64,000 nt of DNA from an uncultured Bacteroidota bacterium (GTDB taxonomy: Bacteria; Bacteroidota; Bacteroidia; Bacteroidales; UBA12077): the NCBI GenBank assembly GCA_913055635.1, contig CAJXLK010000003.1:77959-141958 (forward strand), written 5' to 3'. Below the pieces are notes generated by a model. That model saw nothing but the letters and a program-made list of their open reading frames with translations. It searched no databases and was not told the origin of the DNA. The position numbers and the translations under genes were made by a program. Position 1 is the stretch's first letter. Every line of letters begins with the position of its first letter. Positions 28,101 through 35,503 of this stretch are shown one piece after another.

Positions 28101-29434
28101 AAGCCGTGATGGAGGCTGTTGTCGAGACTGAAGCCATGGAACCTGCCCATTCGCCTTCGGAAACGACCCAAACGGCTGATGTATCGACCAGCGATGATGG
28201 CAAAGATATAGCGGGCTTGTTGGCCCGGGGAATTCGCCAGTTCATGGTACGCCGCAACAGCAATCAAACTGTTATTGCCGGTTTCCCCTGGTTTTTGGAT
28301 TGGGGCCGCGACACCCTGATATGCCTGCGGGGCCTCATTGCCGCCGGTTACGATCAGGCGGCTGAAAATATCCTTGCCGGCTTCGCTTCTTTTGAAGACC
28401 GGGGTACCCTGCCCAACGTGCTTCATGGAGCAGATATTTCCAACCGCGATACCTCCGATGCCCCCCTGTGGTTCATAGCCGCTGTTCGTGCCCTTTACCG
28501 GAAAAAAGGCAAACCCCTGCTGGACAAGGATGTGGGCGGAAGAACCCTTCATCAGGTGATCACCTCCATCATCCTTCATTACCAGGAGGGTACCCCCAAC
28601 GGCATTCAGATGGACCCGGAAAGCGGGCTGATATACAGCCCCACCCATTTCACCTGGATGGATACCAATTATCCGGCCGGAACCCCCCGGCAGGGTTATC
28701 CCGTCGAGATACAGGCCTTGTGGCATCATGCCCTGGTTTTTCTTTCCGAATTGGAGCAGCCGCCGCAGCAGTGGGAAGCTCTTGCCCGAAAGGTTCAGCA
28801 ATCCATGGTTCAGTATTTTAAGATGCCCAATCCCGATACCTTGTCGGCCGGGGGGTATTTTTTATCCGACTGTCTGCATGCACAGTCTTTCGTGCCCGCC
28901 CATCAGGCCACCCCGGACGACCATATCCGCCCCAATCAGCTTTTTGCCATTACCCTGGGGGCCATTGATGACCCCGACCTGATGGCTGGCATCGTGGCCG
29001 TTGCCGAAGAGCTGGTCATTCCCGGGGCCATCCGCAGCCTGGCCGACCGCCCCGTTCAATACCCCCTGGCTGTCCATCACCGGGGCCAGCTGCTGAACAA
29101 CCCCCATCATCCCTATCAGGGCCACTATTCAGGCGATGAAGACTGGCAACGCAAACCGGCCTATCACAATGGCACCGCCTGGACATGGCCTCTGCCTTCC
29201 TACTGCGAAGCCCTGTGGATTACCTATGGCCACCAGGCCCGACAAAGAGGCGCCGATATCCTCTCGGCCTCCATCCAAACGTTTAACCACGGCTGTATTG
29301 GCCATTTACCCGAACTCCTCGATGGCAATTATCCCCATCATCAGAAGGGTTGCTTTGCCCAGGCATGGGGGATAACAGAGTTCTTCCGCGTCGCCCGCCT
29401 GCTCGGTCTATTCCCTGAAGACTACCCCGCTTAG
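25142..29434 (+). CDS. Bifunctional glycogen debranching enzyme, GH13 fused to GH133
   Basis: 1430 residues, no signal peptide. The N-terminal half has the GH13 alpha-amylase barrel with all catalytic motifs: DIPVNHTG, GVDGFRCDAG (nucleophile Asp328), FLLEGLGG (acid/base Glu357) and FSETHDNN (Asp416). The C-terminal ~380 residues are an amylo-alpha-1,6-glucosidase domain (GH133) with FPWFLDWGRDTLICLRGL, the WGRD at 1054-1057. This puts 4-alpha-glucanotransferase-like and glucosidase activities in one chain, like the eukaryotic debranching enzyme of similar size. It would trim limit dextrins left by glycogen phosphorylase. The stop codon TAG lies inside a 17-bp palindrome, so the protein ends EDYPA. 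It heads the glycogen block. Confidence 0.88.
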   Translation: MGQAELIQTPQPGTYHIYREGDFLDITLRVPSHWQGRAYLRTSLFAPKHKLREIIDYTEQGSPRRFQEWGDFQMQREGSDTFVISVPLVSVGFFEAKAFFLPEGEYEPVWPGGDNLFVKIEPADSVISNSIYSAFVRLFIGEQAISHIRRELGQLGDVKNKDYALIPDSGKFRDLAQQVDFIVDTLGFDIIMLLPVHPTPTTYARMGLFGSPYAALDFMNVDPALAEFDKLTTPMEQFGELIDAVHAKHARIFMDIPVNHTGWASQLQVHHPEYFVKSSSGKFVSPGAWGVTWSDLAKLDYDQPGLWRYMAEVFLFWCSKGVDGFRCDAGYMIPPEAWLYITARVKREYPSTIFLLEGLGGKVSTTEKLLTECNLDWAYSEMFQNYDQGQMEWYIDEYARTTFSKGPLVNFSETHDNNRLAAVSHDFSRLRNALTALLSDTGTFGMSCGVEWFAHEKIDVHRLTSMNWGNPDNQISWIRKLNNIIKTHPAFQAGSSLEKIHTSHTNSIAYKRYSPDKKHTLIILANLNDQPNELFVDIRYSREMYENSQDLLSGEDLVWKNWGNEFRIQLKPHQVAAVCSDPSYHRQVVDQRVDAFIRKTKSERLLKLQVMKLFLSDGYELSEQWVEERTGEFEADPYGFFFAHFTRRPPVVQWSHPRDVRRMVIVPSGTPVMVMAGHYFRFRIRNTAKVIEHGEGFYLREGQYVSIIPPGVFDTPNHRYYLEIEVYDGESVRRDTGHLMVASAGMFDLQETFHRDAIRKDPALCALSVNEGGGVSIARGAFSALQSKYDGLIAANLNPGHPEDRYIMLTRLRGWAVCKGFSRALGPEYQHRFVHRDNTTQYYFEMPAGGGLFIPLWLTMDYDHSADHLRLVVKREASANASTPADDVPVKVILRPDMESRNHHHLTKAFTGPEQDWPNRIQEHSGGFVFDREDKKLRVELAPGQFVREDEWQYMVNRPLEVERGMDGNGDLYSPGYFRVDLTGGQQAVMEAVVETEAMEPAHSPSETTQTADVSTSDDGKDIAGLLARGIRQFMVRRNSNQTVIAGFPWFLDWGRDTLICLRGLIAAGYDQAAENILAGFASFEDRGTLPNVLHGADISNRDTSDAPLWFIAAVRALYRKKGKPLLDKDVGGRTLHQVITSIILHYQEGTPNGIQMDPESGLIYSPTHFTWMDTNYPAGTPRQGYPVEIQALWHHALVFLSELEQPPQQWEALARKVQQSMVQYFKMPNPDTLSAGGYFLSDCLHAQSFVPAHQATPDDHIRPNQLFAITLGAIDDPDLMAGIVAVAEELVIPGAIRSLADRPVQYPLAVHHRGQLLNNPHHPYQGHYSGDEDWQRKPAYHNGTAWTWPLPSYCEALWITYGHQARQRGADILSASIQTFNHGCIGHLPELLDGNYPHHQKGCFAQAWGITEFFRVARLLGLFPEDYPA

Positions 29435-29517
29435 CGGGGTAAGCTACGAAGACCACCCCGCTTAAAAATAACCCCCGCTTAGCGGGGTAAAAAAAATATC
29501 ACCCCGCTTAGCGGGGT
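29424..29517. repeat. Palindrome cluster overlapping the debranching-enzyme stop codon
   Basis: Full copies at 29424-29440 (contains the stop codon 29432-29434), 29471-29488 and 29501-29517, plus a half copy ACCCCGCTTA at 29455-29464. All have TTA centres on the + strand. The remaining ~300 bases to the next gene are AT-rich and hold no gene. Confidence 0.95.
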
Positions 29518-29814
29518 TACAAACCACTTAACTCCGATTTAACCCAACCCCGTTCAAATTCAAACCCACCTACCCAAAAGCACTCCGCAGGGTTATCTAT
29601 AACGGGGTTATGTGCTGGAGAACCATAAACCAAAAAAATTCATTTTCAGGTCAAAAAAAATCTCCGATTTCTTAATAGTTAAAAAATATTGTCTTAATTT
29701 TATGCCTGCTTTTCTCCATTAATTTTGTTTCCGATCCTCTTTGCCGGACCTTGATTCTGCTTCTTGCAGGAATACTCGTAATCCTTGATTATTGACTATA
29801 AAATTTATTAAAAG

Positions 29815-30114
29815 ATGCGTACACCAACAAAAACCAAAACCAGCACAAAAGTTGCTCGTAAGCGGGTTACTTTCCGGCTGAAAGCACAGCCGGGCAGCGA
29901 TGTTTATTTAGCCGGTGATTTTAACAATTGGGACCCCACCAGCCGGAAAATGAAAGATAAAGACCACAGTGGCAATTATACCCTTACCATGCTGCTTAAG
30001 CCGGGAGAATACCAGTATAAATTTATTATTGACGGCCACTGGAGCATTGATCCTGAATGCGAAGATTGGGTGCCCAATTCGATGGGCTCTTTGAACAGTT
30101 TGATGATTGTCTGA
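29815..30114 (+). CDS. Stand-alone glycogen-binding module (CBM48/AMPK-beta-like)
   Basis: 99 residues: a basic, Thr/Lys-rich tail (1-18) and one CBM48-type beta-sandwich. The residues that bind glycogen in the AMPK beta subunit are all present: Trp39 in FNNWDP, Lys69 in YQYKF, Trp76 in DGHWSIDP and Asn94 in GSLNSL. There is no catalytic domain. It lies between the debranching enzyme and glycogen phosphorylase, so it likely tethers enzymes or other partners to the glycogen granule, or regulates granule shape (inference). It is one of the few small proteins here with a clear ligand-binding prediction. Confidence 0.85.
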   Translation: MRTPTKTKTSTKVARKRVTFRLKAQPGSDVYLAGDFNNWDPTSRKMKDKDHSGNYTLTMLLKPGEYQYKFIIDGHWSIDPECEDWVPNSMGSLNSLMIV

Positions 30115-30570
30115 TCCGGTATCCTCCCACCCAATTGCTCCTGCCCGCATTTTTGGTGTGGGTAGGTTCATGTGTTTATGTTGTGGCTGTTTTAAATTCT
30201 GAAATCTGATCTTTAATTAAGCCAGGGTAAGAGGTTATTGAAACCGCCATTCAATCCGCGTGCATTTGAATGTGTTTTTTTTGAGCCCATTGGATGCGGG
30301 TTCAACCCCAAAATGGTGCTATGTTCCTGAAACATGGAGGCACTATTGTTCACGAAAAATTTGGGTTTTTCTCAAAAAACCCGGATCCTCCCAAGGATCT
30401 TGGGATAATATAGGCGATTTTTTTGATACCTCAGCCCATTTTTGTACCTTACTTATCCCGATGTTCTTTTAGGGTTTTTACAGGTCGGTTCGGGCGTTGC
30501 CATTTTGTGCGAATATCCGGGTGCTCATCTCCAGCGAGCCTTCATTTGTGGAACCTACATGCGGTGAATC
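30115..30570. other. Intergenic region between the CBM gene and the repeat block
   Basis: Part of a 741-bp gap. A possible imperfect stem-loop follows the CBM stop (CCTCCCACCCAA near 30121 against TTGGTGTGGGTAGG near 30153-30166). No T tract and no gene were seen. Confidence 0.4.
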
Positions 30571-30571
30571 T

Positions 30572-30757
30572 GCTTTCGTGCCTCCGCTAAGCGGGGTAGT
30601 GGTTCAATGAGTTGACGACCTCGGAGATCGCTTTCGTGCCTCCGCTAAGCGGGGTAGTGGTTCAATGAGTTGACGACCTCGGAGATCGCTTTCGTGAACC
30701 CCGCTAAGCGGGGTAGTGGTTAAGCGGGGTAGTATTTTAGGTGCCCCGCTAGGGGGG
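30572..30757. repeat. 58-bp tandem repeat containing the palindrome in reverse orientation
   Basis: A 58-bp unit beginning GCTTTCGTG starts at 30572, 30630 and 30688. The first two units are identical, and the third is cut short. Each unit carries one palindrome: 30581-30597 and 30639-30655 (imperfect left arm CCTCCGC) and 30698-30714 (perfect), all with TAA centres on the + strand. A half copy near 30720 and a degraded copy at 30742-30757 follow. Confidence 0.92.
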
Positions 30758-30812
30758 ATAGTGGTTCAAGGATATTTTTATTTTAACAGTGAAAACAACG
30801 TTTGGGATTGAT

Positions 30813-30820
30813 TAACTTTG
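30813..30820 (+). promoter_or_regulatory. Candidate -7 promoter element upstream of glgP
   Basis: TAACTTTG fits the Bacteroidota -7 consensus TAnnTTTG and lies 35 bases before the glgP ATG. No convincing -33 TTTG is at the expected spacing. Confidence 0.35.
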
Positions 30821-30855
30821 CAGGTTATTGTTTTTTATTTTTTCAATGATGAGAT

Positions 30856-33417
30856 ATGCATAAACTGAAGATTTTTAATGTAGCGCCCAAGATTCCGGAA
30901 AACATCAAATTTCTTGAAAAACTCTCAAGGAATCTTTGGTGGACGTGGAGTTCCAATGCGCAGAATTTGTTCCGCAGGATCCAGCCTTCGTTGTGGTATG
31001 AATGCGAGCGCAATCCCATGGCCCTGTTGCTTTCGGTAAGCCAGGAACGGCTGGAGGAACTCTCTAATGATGAAGGCTTTGTTCAGCACTTGAATGAGGT
31101 TAAATATCAATTTGAATCTGATGTAGAGCAACCAAGGTCCAAAGCTGATCAACAGGGATGTGTGGCTTATTTTTCCCTGGAGTACGGACTGCATGAAAGC
31201 ATCCGTACTTATTCTGGTGGATTGGGCGTTTTGGCCGGTGATCATTTAAAGACCGCTTCTGATCTGGATATGTGTTTGAACGGGGTGGGATTGTTTTACC
31301 GGGAAGGCTATTTCCGCCAGCATTTGAATAATGAAGGCTGGCAGGAAGAGAGCTATCCGGCCAATATGCTTCAACATATGCCTTTTCAGAGGGTCATTGA
31401 TTCTTCGGGCAAAGATTTGATAGTGCGGGTGAACCTGCCGGATGGGTTGTTGAAAGCAGCTGTATGGCAGGTTGATGTAGGACGTACGAAGTTGTATCTG
31501 TTGGATGCCAACATACCGGACAACAAACCGGAACACCGCGAAATCACTTCCCGTTTATATGGAGGCGATCGGAAGATGCGTCTGCGGCAGGAGTTGCTCT
31601 TGGGCATTGGGGGATTTGCCGCCCTTACTCAAATGGGCCTTGAACCCAAAATCTGTCACATCAATGAGGGGCATGCGGCCTTTTTGAATATTGCCCGGTT
31701 GAATCATATTGTACAACAACATGGCATCAGCCTGGATGAGGCCTTACAATTGGTGCCAAGAACCAAGGTTTTCACCACCCACACCCCGGTGCCGGCGGGA
31801 CATGAATCCTTTAAGATCGATCTTTTACGGCCGCATCTGGAGGCAGTGATGGAAGAATTTGCCCTCGAGGTCAATGATGTTTTTTCTCTGGCCCAGGTTG
31901 AAGAGCCGGAAGAGACCGAGCAGGATGATCAAAAGGAGATGTCCATGACGATTTTGGGCTTGCGCACCTCCTCTTTTTCCAATGGTGTCAGCGAACTGCA
32001 CGGAAAGGTATCAAGGGATATGTGGTCGCACCTTTGGCCCAATCATGCGGTGGAGGAAACTCCGATACATCATATCACCAATGGGGTGCATCTATTGAGC
32101 TGGATCAGTGAGGAGATTGCCTCCCTTTTGGAGCGATACATCGGCAGCGGCTGGGATCACGGGCTGTTTAACGGCGGTGAAATACGCGCGCTCGATGGAA
32201 TACCCGCTGAAGAGCTCTGGCATGCCCATGAGATAGCCGGATCGCGCATGATCGCCACCGTTCGAAGAAGGTTGCAGGAATCCCTCAAGGCCAATAAAGC
32301 CCCGGGTTATGAAATCTCTAAGGCCGAAAACGTACTGGACAACAATACCCTGACCATAGGGTTTGCCCGGCGCTTTGCTACCTATAAACGGGCTACCCTG
32401 ATATTGCACGATATAGAAAGGCTGAAGCGTTTGATCACCAATGATGAACAGCCCATTCAGCTTGTCTTTGCCGGAAAAGCCCATCCGGCCGACGAAGGCG
32501 GAAAGAAGCTGATCCAGCAGCTCTATAACCTCTCCAAGGATCCCGAAATGGGCAACCGGATCGTTTTCCTCGAAGATTATGACATGTTTGTGGCCGAACG
32601 TATGGTCCAGGGAGTGGATGTTTGGCTGAATAACCCCAGACGGCCCAGGGAAGCCAGCGGAACTTCCGGAATGAAGGCCGCCCTCAACGGGGCCATCAAC
32701 TTTAGCGTGCTTGATGGCTGGTGGGCTGAAGCCTATAATGGAAAAAACGGATGGTCCATCGGCAACGGTGAAGTCTATGATGACCTGAATTATCAGGACC
32801 ACATCGAAGCCCAGTACCTCTATAATACCCTGGAAAATGAAATCATTCCCCTCTATTACCAGAACAAAAGCGGTAACATCCCCGAAGAGTGGGTCACCAA
32901 AATGAAGGAGTCCATTAAAACAATCCTTTCTTATTATTCCAGTCACCGCATGGTCAAGGAGTATCTGGATTATACCTATATGCCCGGGGTGAAAAATTAT
33001 GACATGCTCTCGGCCAATAATTATGCCCAGGCCAAAGAATATGCCCGGCGCCATACAAATCTTAAGGAACACTGGGATAATATCAAGATCTACCCCCCAA
33101 AAGCCGACAGCGATTTAAGTTCCCTTCGGGTGGGCGACCGGTTTAAGGTTATGGCAAAAGTTTTTCTGGGCAGCATTTCCCCCGAATCGGTCGATCTGGA
33201 AGTATACTATGGCCCGGTTGGCCCGATGAATGTTATTGAGCAGTCCAATAGCATCCAGATGGATCTTGTTGAGCGGAAAGAAAAGGGGTATTATCATTAT
33301 GCCAGTGAGATTGAATGTGACACCGCCGGCAGGTATGGGTTTACCGTGCGGGCCGTGCCGAAAGACCGGGTTTGGAAGAATATCATGCCGGGAATGGTGA
33401 CCTGGGCGGAGATATGA
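30856..33417 (+). CDS. glgP: Alpha-glucan (glycogen) phosphorylase, GT35
   Basis: 853 residues, the shorter bacterial/archaeal type with the N-terminal LWWTWSSNAQNLFRRI region (about residues 27-42). The pyridoxal-phosphate lysine is Lys607 in GTSGMKAALNG. Other family signatures are EYGLHESIRTYSGGLGVLAGDHLK and FTTHTPVPAGHE. It releases glucose-1-phosphate from glycogen chain ends in the cytoplasm. It sits between the CBM module and GlgA; with the debranching enzyme it forms the degradation arm of the locus. A 375-base gap to glgA suggests a separate transcript or internal promoter. The ~90-residue C-terminal segment is beta-rich, as in relatives. Confidence 0.95.
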   Translation: MHKLKIFNVAPKIPENIKFLEKLSRNLWWTWSSNAQNLFRRIQPSLWYECERNPMALLLSVSQERLEELSNDEGFVQHLNEVKYQFESDVEQPRSKADQQGCVAYFSLEYGLHESIRTYSGGLGVLAGDHLKTASDLDMCLNGVGLFYREGYFRQHLNNEGWQEESYPANMLQHMPFQRVIDSSGKDLIVRVNLPDGLLKAAVWQVDVGRTKLYLLDANIPDNKPEHREITSRLYGGDRKMRLRQELLLGIGGFAALTQMGLEPKICHINEGHAAFLNIARLNHIVQQHGISLDEALQLVPRTKVFTTHTPVPAGHESFKIDLLRPHLEAVMEEFALEVNDVFSLAQVEEPEETEQDDQKEMSMTILGLRTSSFSNGVSELHGKVSRDMWSHLWPNHAVEETPIHHITNGVHLLSWISEEIASLLERYIGSGWDHGLFNGGEIRALDGIPAEELWHAHEIAGSRMIATVRRRLQESLKANKAPGYEISKAENVLDNNTLTIGFARRFATYKRATLILHDIERLKRLITNDEQPIQLVFAGKAHPADEGGKKLIQQLYNLSKDPEMGNRIVFLEDYDMFVAERMVQGVDVWLNNPRRPREASGTSGMKAALNGAINFSVLDGWWAEAYNGKNGWSIGNGEVYDDLNYQDHIEAQYLYNTLENEIIPLYYQNKSGNIPEEWVTKMKESIKTILSYYSSHRMVKEYLDYTYMPGVKNYDMLSANNYAQAKEYARRHTNLKEHWDNIKIYPPKADSDLSSLRVGDRFKVMAKVFLGSISPESVDLEVYYGPVGPMNVIEQSNSIQMDLVERKEKGYYHYASEIECDTAGRYGFTVRAVPKDRVWKNIMPGMVTWAEI

Positions 33418-33792
33418 TCGGTTCTGTGAAAAACTTTATGGCTGTAGGTTTTAGCCATGTCCGCAGTTGCTTTTGGCTTCGCGGAAACTTTGGCTCAAAG
33501 CCATTTTTTGCTTTGCATGGATATTCATAATGGCATGTATCACACCTGACTTTTCTCCGGTGAAGATTTAGCCACATGCTGCCATTGCTTATCAATGGAT
33601 TGATTTGCAATGGTATAATGTGTTTTTCCTTTGAACCCGTGTACATTACTTGAAACAAAACAGGGGGGAGGCACTGGCTTTTACAACAAAACGCTGCAAA
33701 ACATGCGGGTTCCATGGCAGAGGTTACCTAGACCAACGAATCATATGTTATTATTATACTGAAATACAAACTGTTAATTGAATTTTATTCGA
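33418..33792. other. 375-bp intergenic region between glgP and glgA, containing a dispersed repeat (copy B)
   Basis: The segment 33652-33714 ends ACATGCGGGTTCCAT and contains TTTTACAACAAAACGC, matching the right half of the 58-bp dispersed family. The left end is diverged. No gene or clear promoter was seen. Confidence 0.55.
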
Positions 33793-35346
33793 ATGAACGA
33801 ATATCTCCAACAGCAAGTTCGAGCAAAAGACAGAGCGCCTCAGAAGTTGAGGAATCCACGGATATTGATCATCACCCCGGAGATTACTTATCTTCCCCGG
33901 GGAATGGGAAATATGGCCAATGTTTTAACCGCCAAGGCCGGAGGTATGGCGGATGTTTCCGCTTCGCTGGTCTCTGAACTCTACAGCCTTGGGGCGGACG
34001 TTCATGTGGCCCTGCCCCATTACCGGCGGATGTTTAACATTGACATCGGCCAGCTCATCAGCGATGAATTGCGTATTTTCCAGGAAAAACTGCCGGATTC
34101 GCGGATTCATCTGGCTGAAGACCGCATTTTTTATTACCGCGATTCCATTTACAGTGGTTATGGGGAGGAAGCAGCCAATATTTCCCTGGCTTTTCAGCGG
34201 GAAGCCATCAACAACATCATCACCACCGTCAAGCCTGATTTGATTCATTGCAATGACTGGATGACAGGTTTGATACCTGCCATGGCCAGGCGCCGGGCCA
34301 TTCCTTGTTTGTTCACCATTCATAATATCCACACCCAGAAGATCAGCCTGGCCCACATTGAAGATCGGGGCATTGATGCGGCTGAATTCTGGCAAAACCT
34401 TTACTTTAGCTGGCCCCCTGCTAACTACGAGGAGAGCCGCGAGCGCAACCTGGTCGATTTGCTGGCCAGTGGCATCTTTGGCGCGCACTTTATCAATACG
34501 GTCAGTCCAACCTTTTTGCGTGAGATCACCGATGGATGGCATAATTTTGTTCCGGATCCGATCCGCCAGGAGATCATTAACAAGGAACATGCCGGTTGTG
34601 CTTTTGGCATCACCAATGCCCCGGATAAGGTCTTTAATCCCGAAGAGGATCCCAATCTTGAGTTTCACTACAGCTATGATGCCCCCATGAAAAACAAGAC
34701 CCGCAACAAAACCGTGCTGCAGAAAAAGCTCGGGCTCAGTGAGGATCCCGAGGCGCCTTTGTTTTTCTGGCCTTCCCGGCTCGACCCGGTCCAAAAAGGC
34801 TGTGACCTGCTGGCCCATGTGCTGTATCACCTGGTGGCTTCCTATCACGAGGATAACCTGCAAATGGTTTTTGTGGCCAATGGCAGCTACCAGGAAGTGT
34901 TTCGTAATATTGTGCGGTTTCACGACCTGTTCGACCGTGTAGCGGTATCTGCCTTCGATGAGAAGCTTTCCCATCAGGCTTATGCCGCCAGTGATTTTGT
35001 GCTGATGCCTTCCAAATTTGAACCCTGTGGATTGCCTCAAATGATCGGGGCTCTGTTTGGCAGTTTGCCCGTAGCCTTCGATACCGGTGGGCTCCATGAT
35101 ACCGTGGAACACCTCAATGTGGAGGAAAACCGTGGCAATGGCTTCTTGTTTGAGGTTTTTGATGCCGGAGGGCTGGAATGGGCTGTCGATCAGGCTATGC
35201 AGTTTTTCCATTCTTCACCCGAAATCAAAGGGCAACAGATTTCCCGCATCATGAAGGAAAGCCGCGAGCAGTTTAACCTGTCTCAAACCGCACATAAATA
35301 CATCAGCCTCTACGAAAAAATGTTGCATCGACCCCTGGTCGTATAA
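33793..35346 (+). CDS. glgA: Glycogen synthase, GT5
   Basis: 517 residues from the ATG at 33793 (an upstream in-frame TTG at 33778 adds only five residues). The N-terminal Rossmann domain carries the sugar-nucleotide motif KAGGMADV (KxGG type), then HCNDWMTGLIP and FTIHNIH. The C-terminal domain has FWPSRLDPVQKG and the SKFEPCGLPQ loop with the conserved glutamate. GT5 enzymes extend alpha-1,4-glucan chains from ADP- or UDP-glucose; donor choice cannot be read here, and no glgC (ADP-glucose pyrophosphorylase) is in the window. It is followed by glgB after 157 bases, probably one transcript. Confidence 0.94.
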   Translation: MNEYLQQQVRAKDRAPQKLRNPRILIITPEITYLPRGMGNMANVLTAKAGGMADVSASLVSELYSLGADVHVALPHYRRMFNIDIGQLISDELRIFQEKLPDSRIHLAEDRIFYYRDSIYSGYGEEAANISLAFQREAINNIITTVKPDLIHCNDWMTGLIPAMARRRAIPCLFTIHNIHTQKISLAHIEDRGIDAAEFWQNLYFSWPPANYEESRERNLVDLLASGIFGAHFINTVSPTFLREITDGWHNFVPDPIRQEIINKEHAGCAFGITNAPDKVFNPEEDPNLEFHYSYDAPMKNKTRNKTVLQKKLGLSEDPEAPLFFWPSRLDPVQKGCDLLAHVLYHLVASYHEDNLQMVFVANGSYQEVFRNIVRFHDLFDRVAVSAFDEKLSHQAYAASDFVLMPSKFEPCGLPQMIGALFGSLPVAFDTGGLHDTVEHLNVEENRGNGFLFEVFDAGGLEWAVDQAMQFFHSSPEIKGQQISRIMKESREQFNLSQTAHKYISLYEKMLHRPLVV

Positions 35347-35503
35347 AACCATTGACGAGGTTCTAAATGTATGGTTGACCATTATATTGGTATGGAAGTG
35401 ATCAATGAACCATTTAAAGAATGATCCCCTTCTTCGCCATTGAAAAATCAACCAACATTTAGCTTTGAATCTAACATTCAGCGTTTAACCAAAATATTTT
35501 GCT

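Noticed and set aside
27713-28801. 362-codon reverse-strand frame within the debranching enzyme
   Set aside because: Antisense shadow of the GH133 half; no domain seen.
33925-35211. 428-codon reverse-strand frame within glgA
   Set aside because: Antisense of an intact glycogen synthase; no family features, composition follows the glgA codon pattern.
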